This document shows positions 38,188 through 47,580 of a DNA stretch of 64,000 nucleotides, one piece after another; within the stretch, counting starts at the first letter, position 1, and each line of letters opens with the position of its first letter. The stretch covers positions 1 to 64,000 of the forward strand of contig CAILLA010000081.1 of the NCBI GenBank assembly GCA_903834925.1. Direction: 5' to 3'. The stretch comes from an uncultured Schlesneria sp. (lineage in GTDB: Bacteria; Planctomycetota; Planctomycetia; Planctomycetales; Planctomycetaceae). Below the pieces are notes generated by a model. It was not told the DNA's origin and did not search any database. It saw nothing but the letters and a program-made list of their open reading frames with translations. The position numbers and the translations under genes are program-made.

Positions 38188-39021
38188 ATGACGAGACAAT
38201 ATTCAAAAAGTTCGATCCGTATTCTGTTTTGTACCTTGGTTGGCATCTGGACCACATCGCCGGTCGCCGCCGAGGAACCAGTCAAGAAATTGATCCTTCC
38301 CGGCGAATCGTTTCTCGTCGAAGGTCGCCCGGCGTTCATCCTCACCCCCAAAGGAGATTCTTCCGTCAAAGCACTACGGCCCTGGGTCATGTATGCACCG
38401 ACCTTAGCCGGGTACCCTGACGAGCACGAGAAGTGGATGCACTCACAGTTCCTCGATGCGGGAATCGCCGTCGCGGGGATCGATGTGGGCGAAGGATACG
38501 GCAGTCCCAAAGCACGACAGCTGTTCACCGCGTTTTACAACGAGATGACCAAAAATCGGGGTTTCGCGGCAAAACCCTGCCTGTTAGGCCGCAGTCGTGG
38601 GGGCTTATGGGTCACCAGTTGGGCCTGTGAAAATCCCGACAAGGTTGCAGGGATCGCCGGGATTTATCCCGTCTTCGATTTTCGCACCTACCCGGGCCTG
38701 GCGAACGCCGCCCCCGCCTACGAACTGACGACCGAACAACTGACCGAACGCCAAGCGGAGTTCAATCCGATCGAGCGGGTCTCGAAGCTAGCCAAATCAA
38801 AAATCCCCGCGTTAATGATCCACGGCGACGAAGATACGGTCGTCCCTCTGAAAGAAAACTCCGCCGAATTCGTCGCCCGTTACAAACAAGAAAACGCCGA
38901 AAGCGCGGTCACGTTGATCGTCGCCAAAGGCCAGGGTCACAACTACTGGGAAGGCTTCTTCCGCTGCCAGGAATTGGTCGACTTCACCATCGCCCGAGCC
39001 AAAGCCGGAGCGAATCCGTAA
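38188..39021 (+). CDS. Secreted alpha/beta hydrolase
   Basis: 277 residues from the ATG at 38188 (AAAGGA upstream); a frame reaching 38038 is rejected because its first 50 residues are not signal-like. Signal peptide ILFCTLVGIWTTSPVAA. Alpha/beta-hydrolase landmarks: nucleophile in GRSRGG, a DVGEGYG strand, acid in MIHGDEDTVVP and His in KGQGHNYWEGF. Prolyl-oligopeptidase or esterase-like; substrate unknown. Ends 141 bp before the hsd locus. Confidence 0.85.
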   Translation: MTRQYSKSSIRILFCTLVGIWTTSPVAAEEPVKKLILPGESFLVEGRPAFILTPKGDSSVKALRPWVMYAPTLAGYPDEHEKWMHSQFLDAGIAVAGIDVGEGYGSPKARQLFTAFYNEMTKNRGFAAKPCLLGRSRGGLWVTSWACENPDKVAGIAGIYPVFDFRTYPGLANAAPAYELTTEQLTERQAEFNPIERVSKLAKSKIPALMIHGDEDTVVPLKENSAEFVARYKQENAESAVTLIVAKGQGHNYWEGFFRCQELVDFTIARAKAGANP

Positions 39022-39162
39022 CGTGCCGGGATACACAGACCCCTCTTTCTTCACGTGGTATTCGCCGTTTCATTGATTGGCGTCGAATCATTTCGCGTCG
39101 TATGATCGTGAAACTTGTTTCTAATCCTCCTCTCATAACTAAGCGAAGGTACACCTTCATCC

Positions 39163-41148
39163 ATGGCACTCGCGCTCAACAAACCTAAACTGGACAATCT
39201 TGCCGGTGACATCTGGAAATCTGCCGAGCGGCTACGTGGGAAGTTCAAGGCCTATGAATATCAGAGTGTCATTCTACCGATCATCGTTATTCGTCGGCTG
39301 GAATGTGTTTTGTTGGCCTAGCGCGAGGCAAAACGGGCTGAGGTATTGGCCAAGCGTCCGTCAATGGGGGAAAGAGAGCTCGAAAAGTTGGTGAAAGAGC
39401 TGGAGCTGAATCCGAAGCAGTCCCCTTTCTCAAATAAAACAGACTGGACGCTTCGGACCGTTTACGAAGAAGACCCAGCGTTGCTGGAGGCAAACTTCCG
39501 GGCGTACATCAATGGTTTTTCGAAGAACGTTGAAGACATCATCGAGCATTTCAATTATCGCGCGACGATCGCCACGATGGTCAAGAACAATCGACTTGCG
39601 CCAATCCTGAACCAGTACAAGGAACTGGATCTTGGCCCCGACCAGCTTTCGGGGCTGGAAATGGGATATATCTATGAAGAGTTGTTAAGGCGTTTTTCAG
39701 AACAGAGCGGTGAAGAGGCCGGGGAACATTTCACGCCGCGCGAAGTGATTCGGTTGATGGTGGAACTGCTTGAAATTTCGATCCCCGACCGGCACCTTTC
39801 GATCTACGATCCCGCCAGTGGTACCGGTGGGATGCTCTCGGTGGCCAAAGAACATTTGCTCGATAAAGCCGAAACGAAAGAGGAAAAGGATCGGGTTGAG
39901 AAGTATGTGACGGTGCATGGACAGGAACTTTCACCCACCAACTACGCTGTCTGTCAGGCCGACTTGTTGATCAAGAATGACAAGCAGGCAACGGTTTATC
40001 TTGGCAATTCCCTGATTCCCAATGACCCACAAAGCAAAGAGCCGGGCGACCAGTGGCCGGAAACAAAGTGGCGATTCAATCGGATGTTGAGTAACCCGCC
40101 ATTTGGTGTCACGTGGGGTGGTAAAGATGGCTACGAGGATGATGCCCGCAAGCTGGCGAAGACTCGGTATTGTGCCGGGATGCCTCGTTCGAATGACGGC
40201 GCGCTGCTGTTTCTGCAGACGATGCTGGCGAAGATGGCGCCTGTTGAAGAAGGGGGAAGTCGAATCGCGATCATCTTCAATGGTTCACCTCTTTCGAATG
40301 GCGATTGCGGTTCCGGCGAAAGCGAGATCCGGCGCTGGATTCTGGAAAATGACTGGCTCGATGCGATCGTCATGTTGCCTGACCAACTGTTTTATAACAC
40401 GGGCATCTTCACCTACGTCTGGCTGCTTCGAAACGACAAGCCTGCGAACCACCGGGGACGGGTGATGCTGATCGATGCTCGTCAGCAGTTCGAGAAAGAA
40501 TTGAAATCTTTCGGCAACAAACGGAACCGGATCACGGATACCCATCGTGCCTGGATTGAAAAACATTACCGGCATGGCTGGGGAAAGAATCAATCCGATG
40601 ACCACGTGAAGATCTTCGATACCCAAGATTTCGCCTATCACAAAGTCAGTGTCGTCTTCTGGCAGACCGATGAGCACGATCAACCCGCCACAATTACCGA
40701 ACCCTACGAAAAGGCATTTACGGCTGCGAATTTAAAAAAGGAACAGGAGTTTCATGAGAGCGACCTGAATTTCCGCGTGCAGGCGAAGGCCAAAGGGAGG
40801 GCCCGGCAGGTCGAATTCAGTTTGAAGCCGAAGGACAATCCCACGAAGATATTTAAAGAAGCAATGTCAGCGGTCGACGAAGTTGTGTCGGTGGAATGGA
40901 CACATCGGCATTACCTCCAGGACGACGAATACATCCCGCACGGGGAAGCTATTGTGGTATTCCTGAACCGCGAGATCGCCAAGCCGATGATTCGCTGGTC
41001 CGACAGCAAACAGCTTGGTTACGAAATCTTGCCGAACAAGTATTTTTATCGATATCAACCGCCCACACCGGCAAAAGAATTACTCGCCGAATTCTGGAAG
41101 CTGGAAAAAGAGGCTGAGAAACTGTTAGAGGGCCTGGCGAGTCAATGA
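39163..41148 (+). pseudogene. hsdM: Type I restriction-modification DNA methyltransferase, interrupted by an amber codon
   Basis: HsdM N6-adenine methyltransferase subunit. The frame starts at ATG 39163 (MALALNKPKLDNLAGDIWKSAERLRGKFKAY) and is open to 41148 except for TAG at 39319-39321 (codon 53, in ECVLLA-stop-REAKRAEV), where a Trp (TGG) would fit. Downstream it is intact: helical HsdM_N remainder, SAM motif I YDPASGTGGMLS, catalytic NPPFG (RMLSNPPFGVTWGG), and a C-terminal HsdS-contact region. Translation could restart at TTG 39346 or ATG 39364, giving about 600 residues without the first alpha-helices. It may therefore be non-functional, read through, or a sequencing error. Coordinates cover the whole frame. 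Confidence 0.85.
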
Positions 41149-41168
41149 TCTTGTGAAGGAGAAATTGC

Positions 41169-41627
41169 ATGTCTCAATCGTTGGCAAAAGTTCTGGTGCA
41201 TATCGTCTACAGCACAAAGGGGCGTCACCCGTAGTTGAAGGACCCCGAACTTCGAAAAGATTTATATGCCGTCCAAGCGAAGGTTTTTCGCGATGACGCC
41301 GATTCACCCGCGTTAATCATCAACGGAGTCGAAGACCATATCCACGCCCTTTGTTTGTTGACACGAAATCTTGCGATCAAAGATGTGATGCAGGTGGCCA
41401 AAACGGAAACAAGCAAGTGGGTCAAGAAACAAGGCGCACAGTACGCCAATTTTCATTGGCAAGGAGGGTACGGCATTTTTTCGGTGAGTGAATCCAATTC
41501 GGCACAGGTCAAGAAGTACATCGCCAATCAGGAAGAACATCACAAAAAGAAAACGTTTCAGGACGAGTTCCGCGAATTGTGCAAACTTCACGAAATCGAA
41601 ATCGACGAACGATATGTGTGGGATTGA
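41169..41627 (+). pseudogene. IS200-like Y1 transposase gene with in-frame amber codon
   Basis: Frame of about 152 codons starting MSQSLAKVLVHIVYSTKGRHP, then TAG at 41232-41234 (codon 22), then LKDPELRKDLYAVQAKVF through ERYVWD. HUH motif in GVEDHIHAL (His-Ile-His) and catalytic Tyr in VKKYIANQEEHH identify a single-domain Y1 HUH transposase of the IS200/REP-associated (TnpA/RAYT) type. Full family length apart from the nonsense codon, again where Trp is expected. It begins 20 bp after hsdM ends and is followed directly by a repeated palindromic array, probably its substrate. Confidence 0.85.
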
Positions 41628-41639
41628 ATGATGCAGCAG

Positions 41640-42530
41640 CAACCGTCGACATGTGACAAACACGAACGAACGCGAACGATCGCGTCGAACGAACGTCGAC
41701 ACGCGAAAAACACGAACGACCCAAGGAAATTCCGAAACCCCGAATGGGGTGGCCCGATGTCAGCCCAGGCCATCGGCCTGGGTCCGCGACCCCACCCCAC
41801 AAAACGTAACCCCAACGGGGTGGCCCGAAATTCGCGACCAACGGGCAATCCAATCACCGCCAATGAACGATGTCCGAACGATACGATGAATCAAACAACA
41901 TGAACCCAACCGTCGAAACTATCGCACATCGCCATCGAATCGGGCCACCCCGTTGGGGTTTTGGGTCATTTCGGGGGCCATTACCCAGGCCGATGGCCTG
42001 GGCTGACATCGGGCTGTCGCGTTGCGACGTCGGAGCGCCGGTGAACGACACGCGTGCGGGTTTTGGTTCGGGAACGCATTTTCACCCGATCGTCGGCGGG
42101 GGCGGACGTTCCCGAACAACGGCATCACGCAAAACATGCCACCATGCACACACCGTCGACCCACGACAAACACGAACGGACCCCGACAATTCCGAAACCC
42201 CGAATGGGGTGGCTCGATGTCAGCCCAGGCCATCGGCCTGGGTTCGCGACCCCACCCCACAAGACGTAACCCCAACGGGGTGGCCCGAAATTCGCGACCG
42301 ACAACAAAAACCAATCACCACGAATGATCGACGCCCGAACGACACGATGAATCCAACAACATGACCCCAACCGCCGAATCCAACGTACATCGCCGTCGAA
42401 TCGGGCCACCCCGTTGGGGTTTTGGTTCATTTGGGGGGCCGGTACCCAGGCCGATGGCCTGGGCTGACATCGGGTTGTCGCGTTGCGACGTCGGAGCGCC
42501 GATGAACGACCCCCGCCCGGGTGTTGATTC
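41640..42530. repeat. Duplicated ~260-bp palindromic array next to the Y1 transposase
   Basis: Two similar units with a period of about 460 bp: 41754-42012 and 42214-42472. Each is a large imperfect inverted repeat: the left arm has GATGTCAGCCCAGGCCATCG followed by CCCCAACGGGGTGGCCCGA, and the right arm has the reverse complements TCGGGCCACCCCGTTGGGG then CCAGGCCGATGGCCTGGGCT. CCCAGGCCATCGGCCTGGG is itself palindromic. Flanking ACAAACACGAACG-type sequence is also repeated (about 41656 and 42167). No gene; short ORFs here are translations of the repeats. Resembles REP/BIME substrates of Y1 transposases. Confidence 0.85.
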
Positions 42531-42584
42531 AAGGACCGTCGGCGTTTTTTATTCAATCGACGTAAAGAAACACCACACACCACA

Positions 42585-43928
42585 ATGAAAACCACCCAAG
42601 AGAACCAGATTGCGGGCTTTGAATGGCTGAATGGAATGCCAACCGGTTGGCATTTTGCCGCGTTGAAACGACTCTTATCTGAGCCGTTAAAATACGGCGC
42701 TACGGAATCAGGGGATTGTAACGATCAATCATTACCGCGTTATCTTCGGATTACAGATTTCGACAACGACGGGAAGTTACGCACGGATACCTACGCATCG
42801 CTCCCCGAAGAAATTGCCCGCAATTTTGCATTGAAGGAAGACGATGTGTTGTTTGCACGAAGCGGTGCCACGGTCGGAAAAACATTCTTTTTCCGAAATT
42901 ACCAAGGGCAAGCATGTTTCGCGGGCTACCTAATCAAAGCGTCGACGATGCGTCACCGCCTCGCACCGGAGTTTCTTTACTTCTTCACGAAATCAAATGC
43001 ATACGAGGCGTGGAAGGACTTCATCTTCACTCAAGCAACGATCCAAAACATCGGGGCAGACAAGTATTCGTATTTACCAATCCCGCTTCCACCCCTTCCC
43101 GAACAACACCGAATCGCAACCTATCTGGATGCTAGTTGTGCCGCGATTGACGCGGCGATCGTTGCTAAACGCCGACAGATTGAAACTCTGGGTGCGCTTC
43201 GAAAGTCAATGATTTTATCCGCAGTAACAAAGGGGATTAAACACGCGGTATCGTCGAAACTTTCAGGCGTGGAATGGTTCGGCGATATCCCGAACCACTG
43301 GTATTGCCAGCATCTTAAACGCGTCACGGTACGAATACAGGCTGGTGTCACGCCCCCAACTGACACGCCGGAGTATTATGAAGAAGGCACAATTCCGTGG
43401 TTTGCACCAGGAAGTTTTGAGGGCGGTCTTGAGCTTCGAGAGCCGCGAAAACTTGTAAACACGCTCGCATTGACGAACGGTGTTCTTCGAATGTATCCGA
43501 CGCAAACCGTGTTTCTGATTGGGATCGGTGCCACTATTGGAAAGATTGGAATCATTACGGAGCCAGCTTCGTGCAACCAGCAAATCATTGGGATCGTCAG
43601 CGGCCACAGTCTTTTCGGACGATTTCTCGCTTACCAAATGAAGATCTATGAAGATGTGATCCCAAATATCGCAGTCGCAACGACACTCCCGATATTTGAC
43701 CAAGTTAAAACTGGCTATTTACCCATTCTTATTCCGCCGCTTTGCGAACAAGAGGAAATCTGTGATTTTCTTGATAAGAAACTCGCTGAGTTGAATGCAA
43801 TTGTCGTTACGATTAATGAACAAATTCAAACCCTCACCAATTACCGAAAATCCCTGATCCACGAATGCGTCACAGGTCAACGACGAATCACCGAGGCGGA
43901 CCTCAACCGGGTGAAAGCGCATGGCTAA
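42585..43928 (+). CDS. hsdS: Type I restriction-modification specificity subunit
   Basis: 447 residues with two target-recognition domains: TRD1 about 15-175 (begins GFEWLNGMPTGWHFAALKRLL), central conserved helix LPPLPEQHRIATYLDASCAAIDAAIVAKRRQIETLGALRKSMI, TRD2 about 225-385 (begins VEWFGDIPNHWYCQHLKRV), and distal helix IPPLCEQEEICDFLDKKLAELNAIV. It defines the bipartite DNA target of the HsdMSR complex. Separated from hsdM by the transposase and repeats (1.4 kb); overlaps hsdR by 8 bp, so hsdS and hsdR are translationally coupled. Confidence 0.93.
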   Translation: MKTTQENQIAGFEWLNGMPTGWHFAALKRLLSEPLKYGATESGDCNDQSLPRYLRITDFDNDGKLRTDTYASLPEEIARNFALKEDDVLFARSGATVGKTFFFRNYQGQACFAGYLIKASTMRHRLAPEFLYFFTKSNAYEAWKDFIFTQATIQNIGADKYSYLPIPLPPLPEQHRIATYLDASCAAIDAAIVAKRRQIETLGALRKSMILSAVTKGIKHAVSSKLSGVEWFGDIPNHWYCQHLKRVTVRIQAGVTPPTDTPEYYEEGTIPWFAPGSFEGGLELREPRKLVNTLALTNGVLRMYPTQTVFLIGIGATIGKIGIITEPASCNQQIIGIVSGHSLFGRFLAYQMKIYEDVIPNIAVATTLPIFDQVKTGYLPILIPPLCEQEEICDFLDKKLAELNAIVVTINEQIQTLTNYRKSLIHECVTGQRRITEADLNRVKAHG

Positions 43929-46845
43929 AAAACCAAAACCCCCGGAACTGTTATTCCAGCAGCATCTGCGCGATTACTTCGTCAAGAAGCAGAAGTATGG
44001 TGTGCTCGAACAATCGGACATCACCGACACCGAGCATTTCATTGCCGAAGATCTGCTCTGGGCCTTTCTGAAAGCGACTCAGGCGGAAACGCTGAAGAAA
44101 CTGACCGATGACTACGGGACGGATGCTCGGGATGAGGTTTTTAAAGCATTACGAAAAGAGCTGATCAGCACGCCGCTCTGGATGCTGATGCGGCAGGGAT
44201 TGAAAGTACGAGGGCTGGAGTTCCGGTTGTATTATCCCAAGCCTCGTTCCGTTGAGAGTGCTGCAACTGCGAAATATGCCGAGAACCGCGTCACGTTTCG
44301 GCCTCATTTCTATTTCGGCGAAACGAACAAGGAAATCGATTTTGTTTTCTTCCTGAATGGTCTCCCCATCGTCTTGCTGGAACTGAAACACGAAGCGAAT
44401 CAGACTGTGCATCACGCTGTGGCCCAGTTCAACAAACGGGATCACTCCTGCAAGATCTTCCAGCATCCCTTTCTGTATCTGGCGGCGGATACGTCGGACG
44501 TGATGGCGGCGACCGATCCGAGCCGGGAACGGAATTTCCGCTGGCATAACATGGGTCTGTCGAACAGCCCGCAAAATCCCGACGAATACCCCGTCGAGTT
44601 TCTGTATCGCGATGTGTTGTCGCGGGAAGAACTGATAGAAGCGCTGTCATTCTTTCTGGTGCGGGTGCCGCATCGGGACGCCGAGGATGATAAACCCGAA
44701 CGGCCCGCGTTCACGATGTTTCCGCGTTACCATCAAGCTCGACTGGTCCGCAAAGTGTCGGAGGATATTTCGGCTCATTTTGCAGCCACCGGAACGATTG
44801 GCCGAAAATATCTGGCGGCTCATTCACCGGGGAGCGGCAAAACGCTGTCGATCTGCTGGCTGGCGGACCGGTTACATAGCCTGTTCAAACCGGGGACGAG
44901 CGAAAAGCTGGTCGACATCACGTTTATCCTCACCGATCGTAAATCGCTCGACACGAATATCCGTGAAGACATCACGAATTTTACTCATCTGAAAGAGAAC
45001 ATCGGACTGGCTCGACGGTCCGACGATCTGCCGAAATTTCTGAAGGATCGACGTTCGATCATCGTGACGACCCAGCAAAAATTCGCGTGGGTGCTGGACG
45101 AACTGAAAACCAATCCCGCGTTGAAAAACTTGCGGGTCGCCTTCCTGATTGATGAAGCACATCGATCACAGGAAGGTCGGATGGGGGCCGCAATACGGTT
45201 GCCGTTCCGCAAAGTCGATGAGCCGGACGCGGAAACACCGGAAGCCGACCCTGAAGAACAGTTGGCTCAGATCATTCGCGAGCACGACACGAACCAGATG
45301 TTTGTTGCGTTCACGGCGACTCCCGCCCCCGCGACGCTCGATCTTTTCGGAGCGGTCTTTGACAGTTACACCGAAGAGGAAGCGATTCAGGAAGGCTACA
45401 TCGTTGATGTGGCTGCCAGCATTATTTCTTACAAGACGCTCTACAACCTGCACTGCCATTTTGTTCCTGCGCCGGATGAAGAACAAAAAGTCTATTCCAA
45501 AGGGGTTGTTTCCAAAGCACTGATGAACGTCGCGTTTCAGGATGACGGCCTGATTCAGTACAAGGCCGAAGTGATGCTGCGGATTTTCGAAGAGTCTGTG
45601 ATGCCGCTTGTCGGTGGTCGAGCCAAGGCGATGATCGTCACCAGTTCCCGCGTAGCCGGACTGAGGTATTTTGAAATTATCCGGGAAAAACTGAAGGAAC
45701 GCGCGGCCAAGTACAAGGTTCTGTATGCCTTTTCGGATTTCACTCATCCGGAAACCAATGCTGAAATTCACGAGCATGCCGTGAACGAATTGAAAGATTC
45801 GGAATTGATTGAGGAACGGTTTGAAGGTGACGATTACCGCCTGATCGTCGTGGCGAACAAATTCCAGACCGGTTTCGACCAGACACTGTTGGCGGGAATG
45901 TTTCTCGACAAGCCCGTCGTCGACCGGAACGCCGTTCAGACCGTGTCTCGACTGAACCGTTGCCACGAGGGGAAGAGAGACGTTGTGGTCGTCGATTTCA
46001 CCAACAACGCCGTCGCCATCCTGAAAGCGTTCCAGAAATACCGCAAAGGGACACCGTTTGCGCCTCATGAACCGGATCAAAAGCTTTGTCTGACGTTGTA
46101 TCGCGAGATTCTGGAACACGGGATCTTCACGCAGAAGGACGCGGTCGATTTTCTGAAACTCGTCGCCAATGGGACCGATGCACAGGCTCAGTTTGTCGTG
46201 AACGCTCTGCGAGCACGGTTCACTTCTTTAATCGTTAATGCCGAAGAACGAAAAACGTTCGTTTATCAATTAGGACACTTCGTCAAGACGTTTCATTTCC
46301 TGACCTGCTTCTTTACTTATGCAACGGAAGTGAAAGAGTTCGCTGCGTTTGCTGAAGCAATCGGCCCGCAACTGATCAAGGAAGGGAGTGTTTCCGACCT
46401 GATGAAACAGATTCGGCAAACCGAGGTGATCAAGGCTGCGGTCGTTTATCAGGGGGTCACCACCAGCGGTGGACCTGTCAAATTGAGGTCCGGGAAAGGG
46501 GGCGGCGGACCGGGAGTGCCTCCGAGGAAAGTGACCGTACAGGACATGATTACCGAGATTCGCAATAAGTACACGATCAGTGACGAAGAGGCGCTCTATA
46601 TCAAGCAGGTGACAGAAGAGAAATCGGCCGATCCGGTGATTCGTGGAACCGTGACGGCCCATCGAGACGATCACGTCTACCTGGACGGGCCGTTTCGAGG
46701 ACAGGTGAACGGCGAAATCCAGAACGCGTATGATTCGCACGGCCGTTATGAAGAACTGGGTGATCCCAAATACACCGGTACCGGCGGGATTTTCGATATT
46801 ATGGCGGTGACCGTCATTCAGCATCATTTGTCGATCGCGGTGTGA
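43921..46845 (+). CDS. hsdR: Type I restriction endonuclease subunit R
   Basis: 974 residues. N-terminal PD-(D/E)XK nuclease with Asp140 in EIDFVFF and ELK (Glu154, Lys156); SF2 translocase with Walker A SPGSGKT (about 302-308), IDEAHRSQ (about 409), FTATPAPATLD, and a helicase C-terminal domain (NKFQTGFDQTLLAGMFLDK, VQTVSRLNRCHEGK). C-terminal helical domain contains a Gly-rich stretch (KGGGGPGVPP). Reading frame intact and typical in length, unlike hsdM. Restriction without a working HsdM would be harmless in classical type I systems because cleavage requires the full complex. Confidence 0.96.
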   Translation: MAKKPKPPELLFQQHLRDYFVKKQKYGVLEQSDITDTEHFIAEDLLWAFLKATQAETLKKLTDDYGTDARDEVFKALRKELISTPLWMLMRQGLKVRGLEFRLYYPKPRSVESAATAKYAENRVTFRPHFYFGETNKEIDFVFFLNGLPIVLLELKHEANQTVHHAVAQFNKRDHSCKIFQHPFLYLAADTSDVMAATDPSRERNFRWHNMGLSNSPQNPDEYPVEFLYRDVLSREELIEALSFFLVRVPHRDAEDDKPERPAFTMFPRYHQARLVRKVSEDISAHFAATGTIGRKYLAAHSPGSGKTLSICWLADRLHSLFKPGTSEKLVDITFILTDRKSLDTNIREDITNFTHLKENIGLARRSDDLPKFLKDRRSIIVTTQQKFAWVLDELKTNPALKNLRVAFLIDEAHRSQEGRMGAAIRLPFRKVDEPDAETPEADPEEQLAQIIREHDTNQMFVAFTATPAPATLDLFGAVFDSYTEEEAIQEGYIVDVAASIISYKTLYNLHCHFVPAPDEEQKVYSKGVVSKALMNVAFQDDGLIQYKAEVMLRIFEESVMPLVGGRAKAMIVTSSRVAGLRYFEIIREKLKERAAKYKVLYAFSDFTHPETNAEIHEHAVNELKDSELIEERFEGDDYRLIVVANKFQTGFDQTLLAGMFLDKPVVDRNAVQTVSRLNRCHEGKRDVVVVDFTNNAVAILKAFQKYRKGTPFAPHEPDQKLCLTLYREILEHGIFTQKDAVDFLKLVANGTDAQAQFVVNALRARFTSLIVNAEERKTFVYQLGHFVKTFHFLTCFFTYATEVKEFAAFAEAIGPQLIKEGSVSDLMKQIRQTEVIKAAVVYQGVTTSGGPVKLRSGKGGGGPGVPPRKVTVQDMITEIRNKYTISDEEALYIKQVTEEKSADPVIRGTVTAHRDDHVYLDGPFRGQVNGEIQNAYDSHGRYEELGDPKYTGTGGIFDIMAVTVIQHHLSIAV

Positions 46846-46849
46846 AACG

Positions 46850-47512
46850 ATGAATAAAACGATCGACCAGATTCCCGAAGACGACCGCCCGCGAGAAAAG
46901 CTATTGCGTAAAGGGGCTCGTGCGCTAAGTGATCAGGAATTGCTCGCCATTCTGCTCGGGATGGGCACACCTGGGATGGACGTAATGACCTTGGCGCGGA
47001 AGCTGGCACATTTGATTGATGAAAAGGGATTGGAGGTCAAAGCCGAGGATTTGAAGCAGTTTGCCGGCGTCGGGGATGCCAAAGCGACTTTAATTCTGGC
47101 CGCAATCGAATTTGCCCGACGTCGCATCAAACCCGAAGGGGCCAGGATCGAAACCCCGGCCGACCTGTTGCCACACGTTTGTCATTTTGCAGACCGTAAA
47201 CAAGAACATTTTCTGTGCGCGACAATCAACGGTGCGAATGAGATCCTTAACATTCGCGTCGTCTCGATCGGGTTGGTCGACAGAACTCCAGTCCATCCGC
47301 GAGAGGTTTACGCAGACGCTGTTTCAGACCGCGCTTCTGCCGTAATTGTCGCCCATAACCACCCCAGCGGCGGACTCGAACCATCGCAGAGCGACATTGC
47401 CATCACGGCGCAATTGAAATCCGCCGGGGACATTCTCGGGATTGATCTTCTGGATCACATCATCTTCAACCGAACCGGTTACTTCAGCTTTTTGGAAGAA
47501 GGCAAGCTGTAA
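46850..47512 (+). CDS. radC: RadC family JAB-domain protein
   Basis: 220 residues: N-terminal UPF0758/HhH part (PREKLLRKGARALSDQELLAILLGMG, FAGVGDAKATLILAAIEFARR) and a C-terminal JAB1/MPN-like metalloprotease fold with HNHPSGGLEPSQSD (His169, His171, Asp182) as metal ligands. Starts 4 bp after hsdR, so it probably belongs to the same transcript. RadC proteins are common in mobile and defence islands; the DNA-repair role once assigned is disputed. Confidence 0.94.
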   Translation: MNKTIDQIPEDDRPREKLLRKGARALSDQELLAILLGMGTPGMDVMTLARKLAHLIDEKGLEVKAEDLKQFAGVGDAKATLILAAIEFARRRIKPEGARIETPADLLPHVCHFADRKQEHFLCATINGANEILNIRVVSIGLVDRTPVHPREVYADAVSDRASAVIVAHNHPSGGLEPSQSDIAITAQLKSAGDILGIDLLDHIIFNRTGYFSFLEEGKL

Positions 47513-47580
47513 GTTGTGAGTTGGGGAGTGAAGATCAGTAGCGGCAGTTATCCAGAATTTCTGAATAACTGAAACGATAC

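Noticed and set aside
41628-42588. Many overlapping frames with repeated NSETPNGVARCQPRPSAWV-type peptides
   Set aside because: They are translations of the duplicated palindromic array in all frames.
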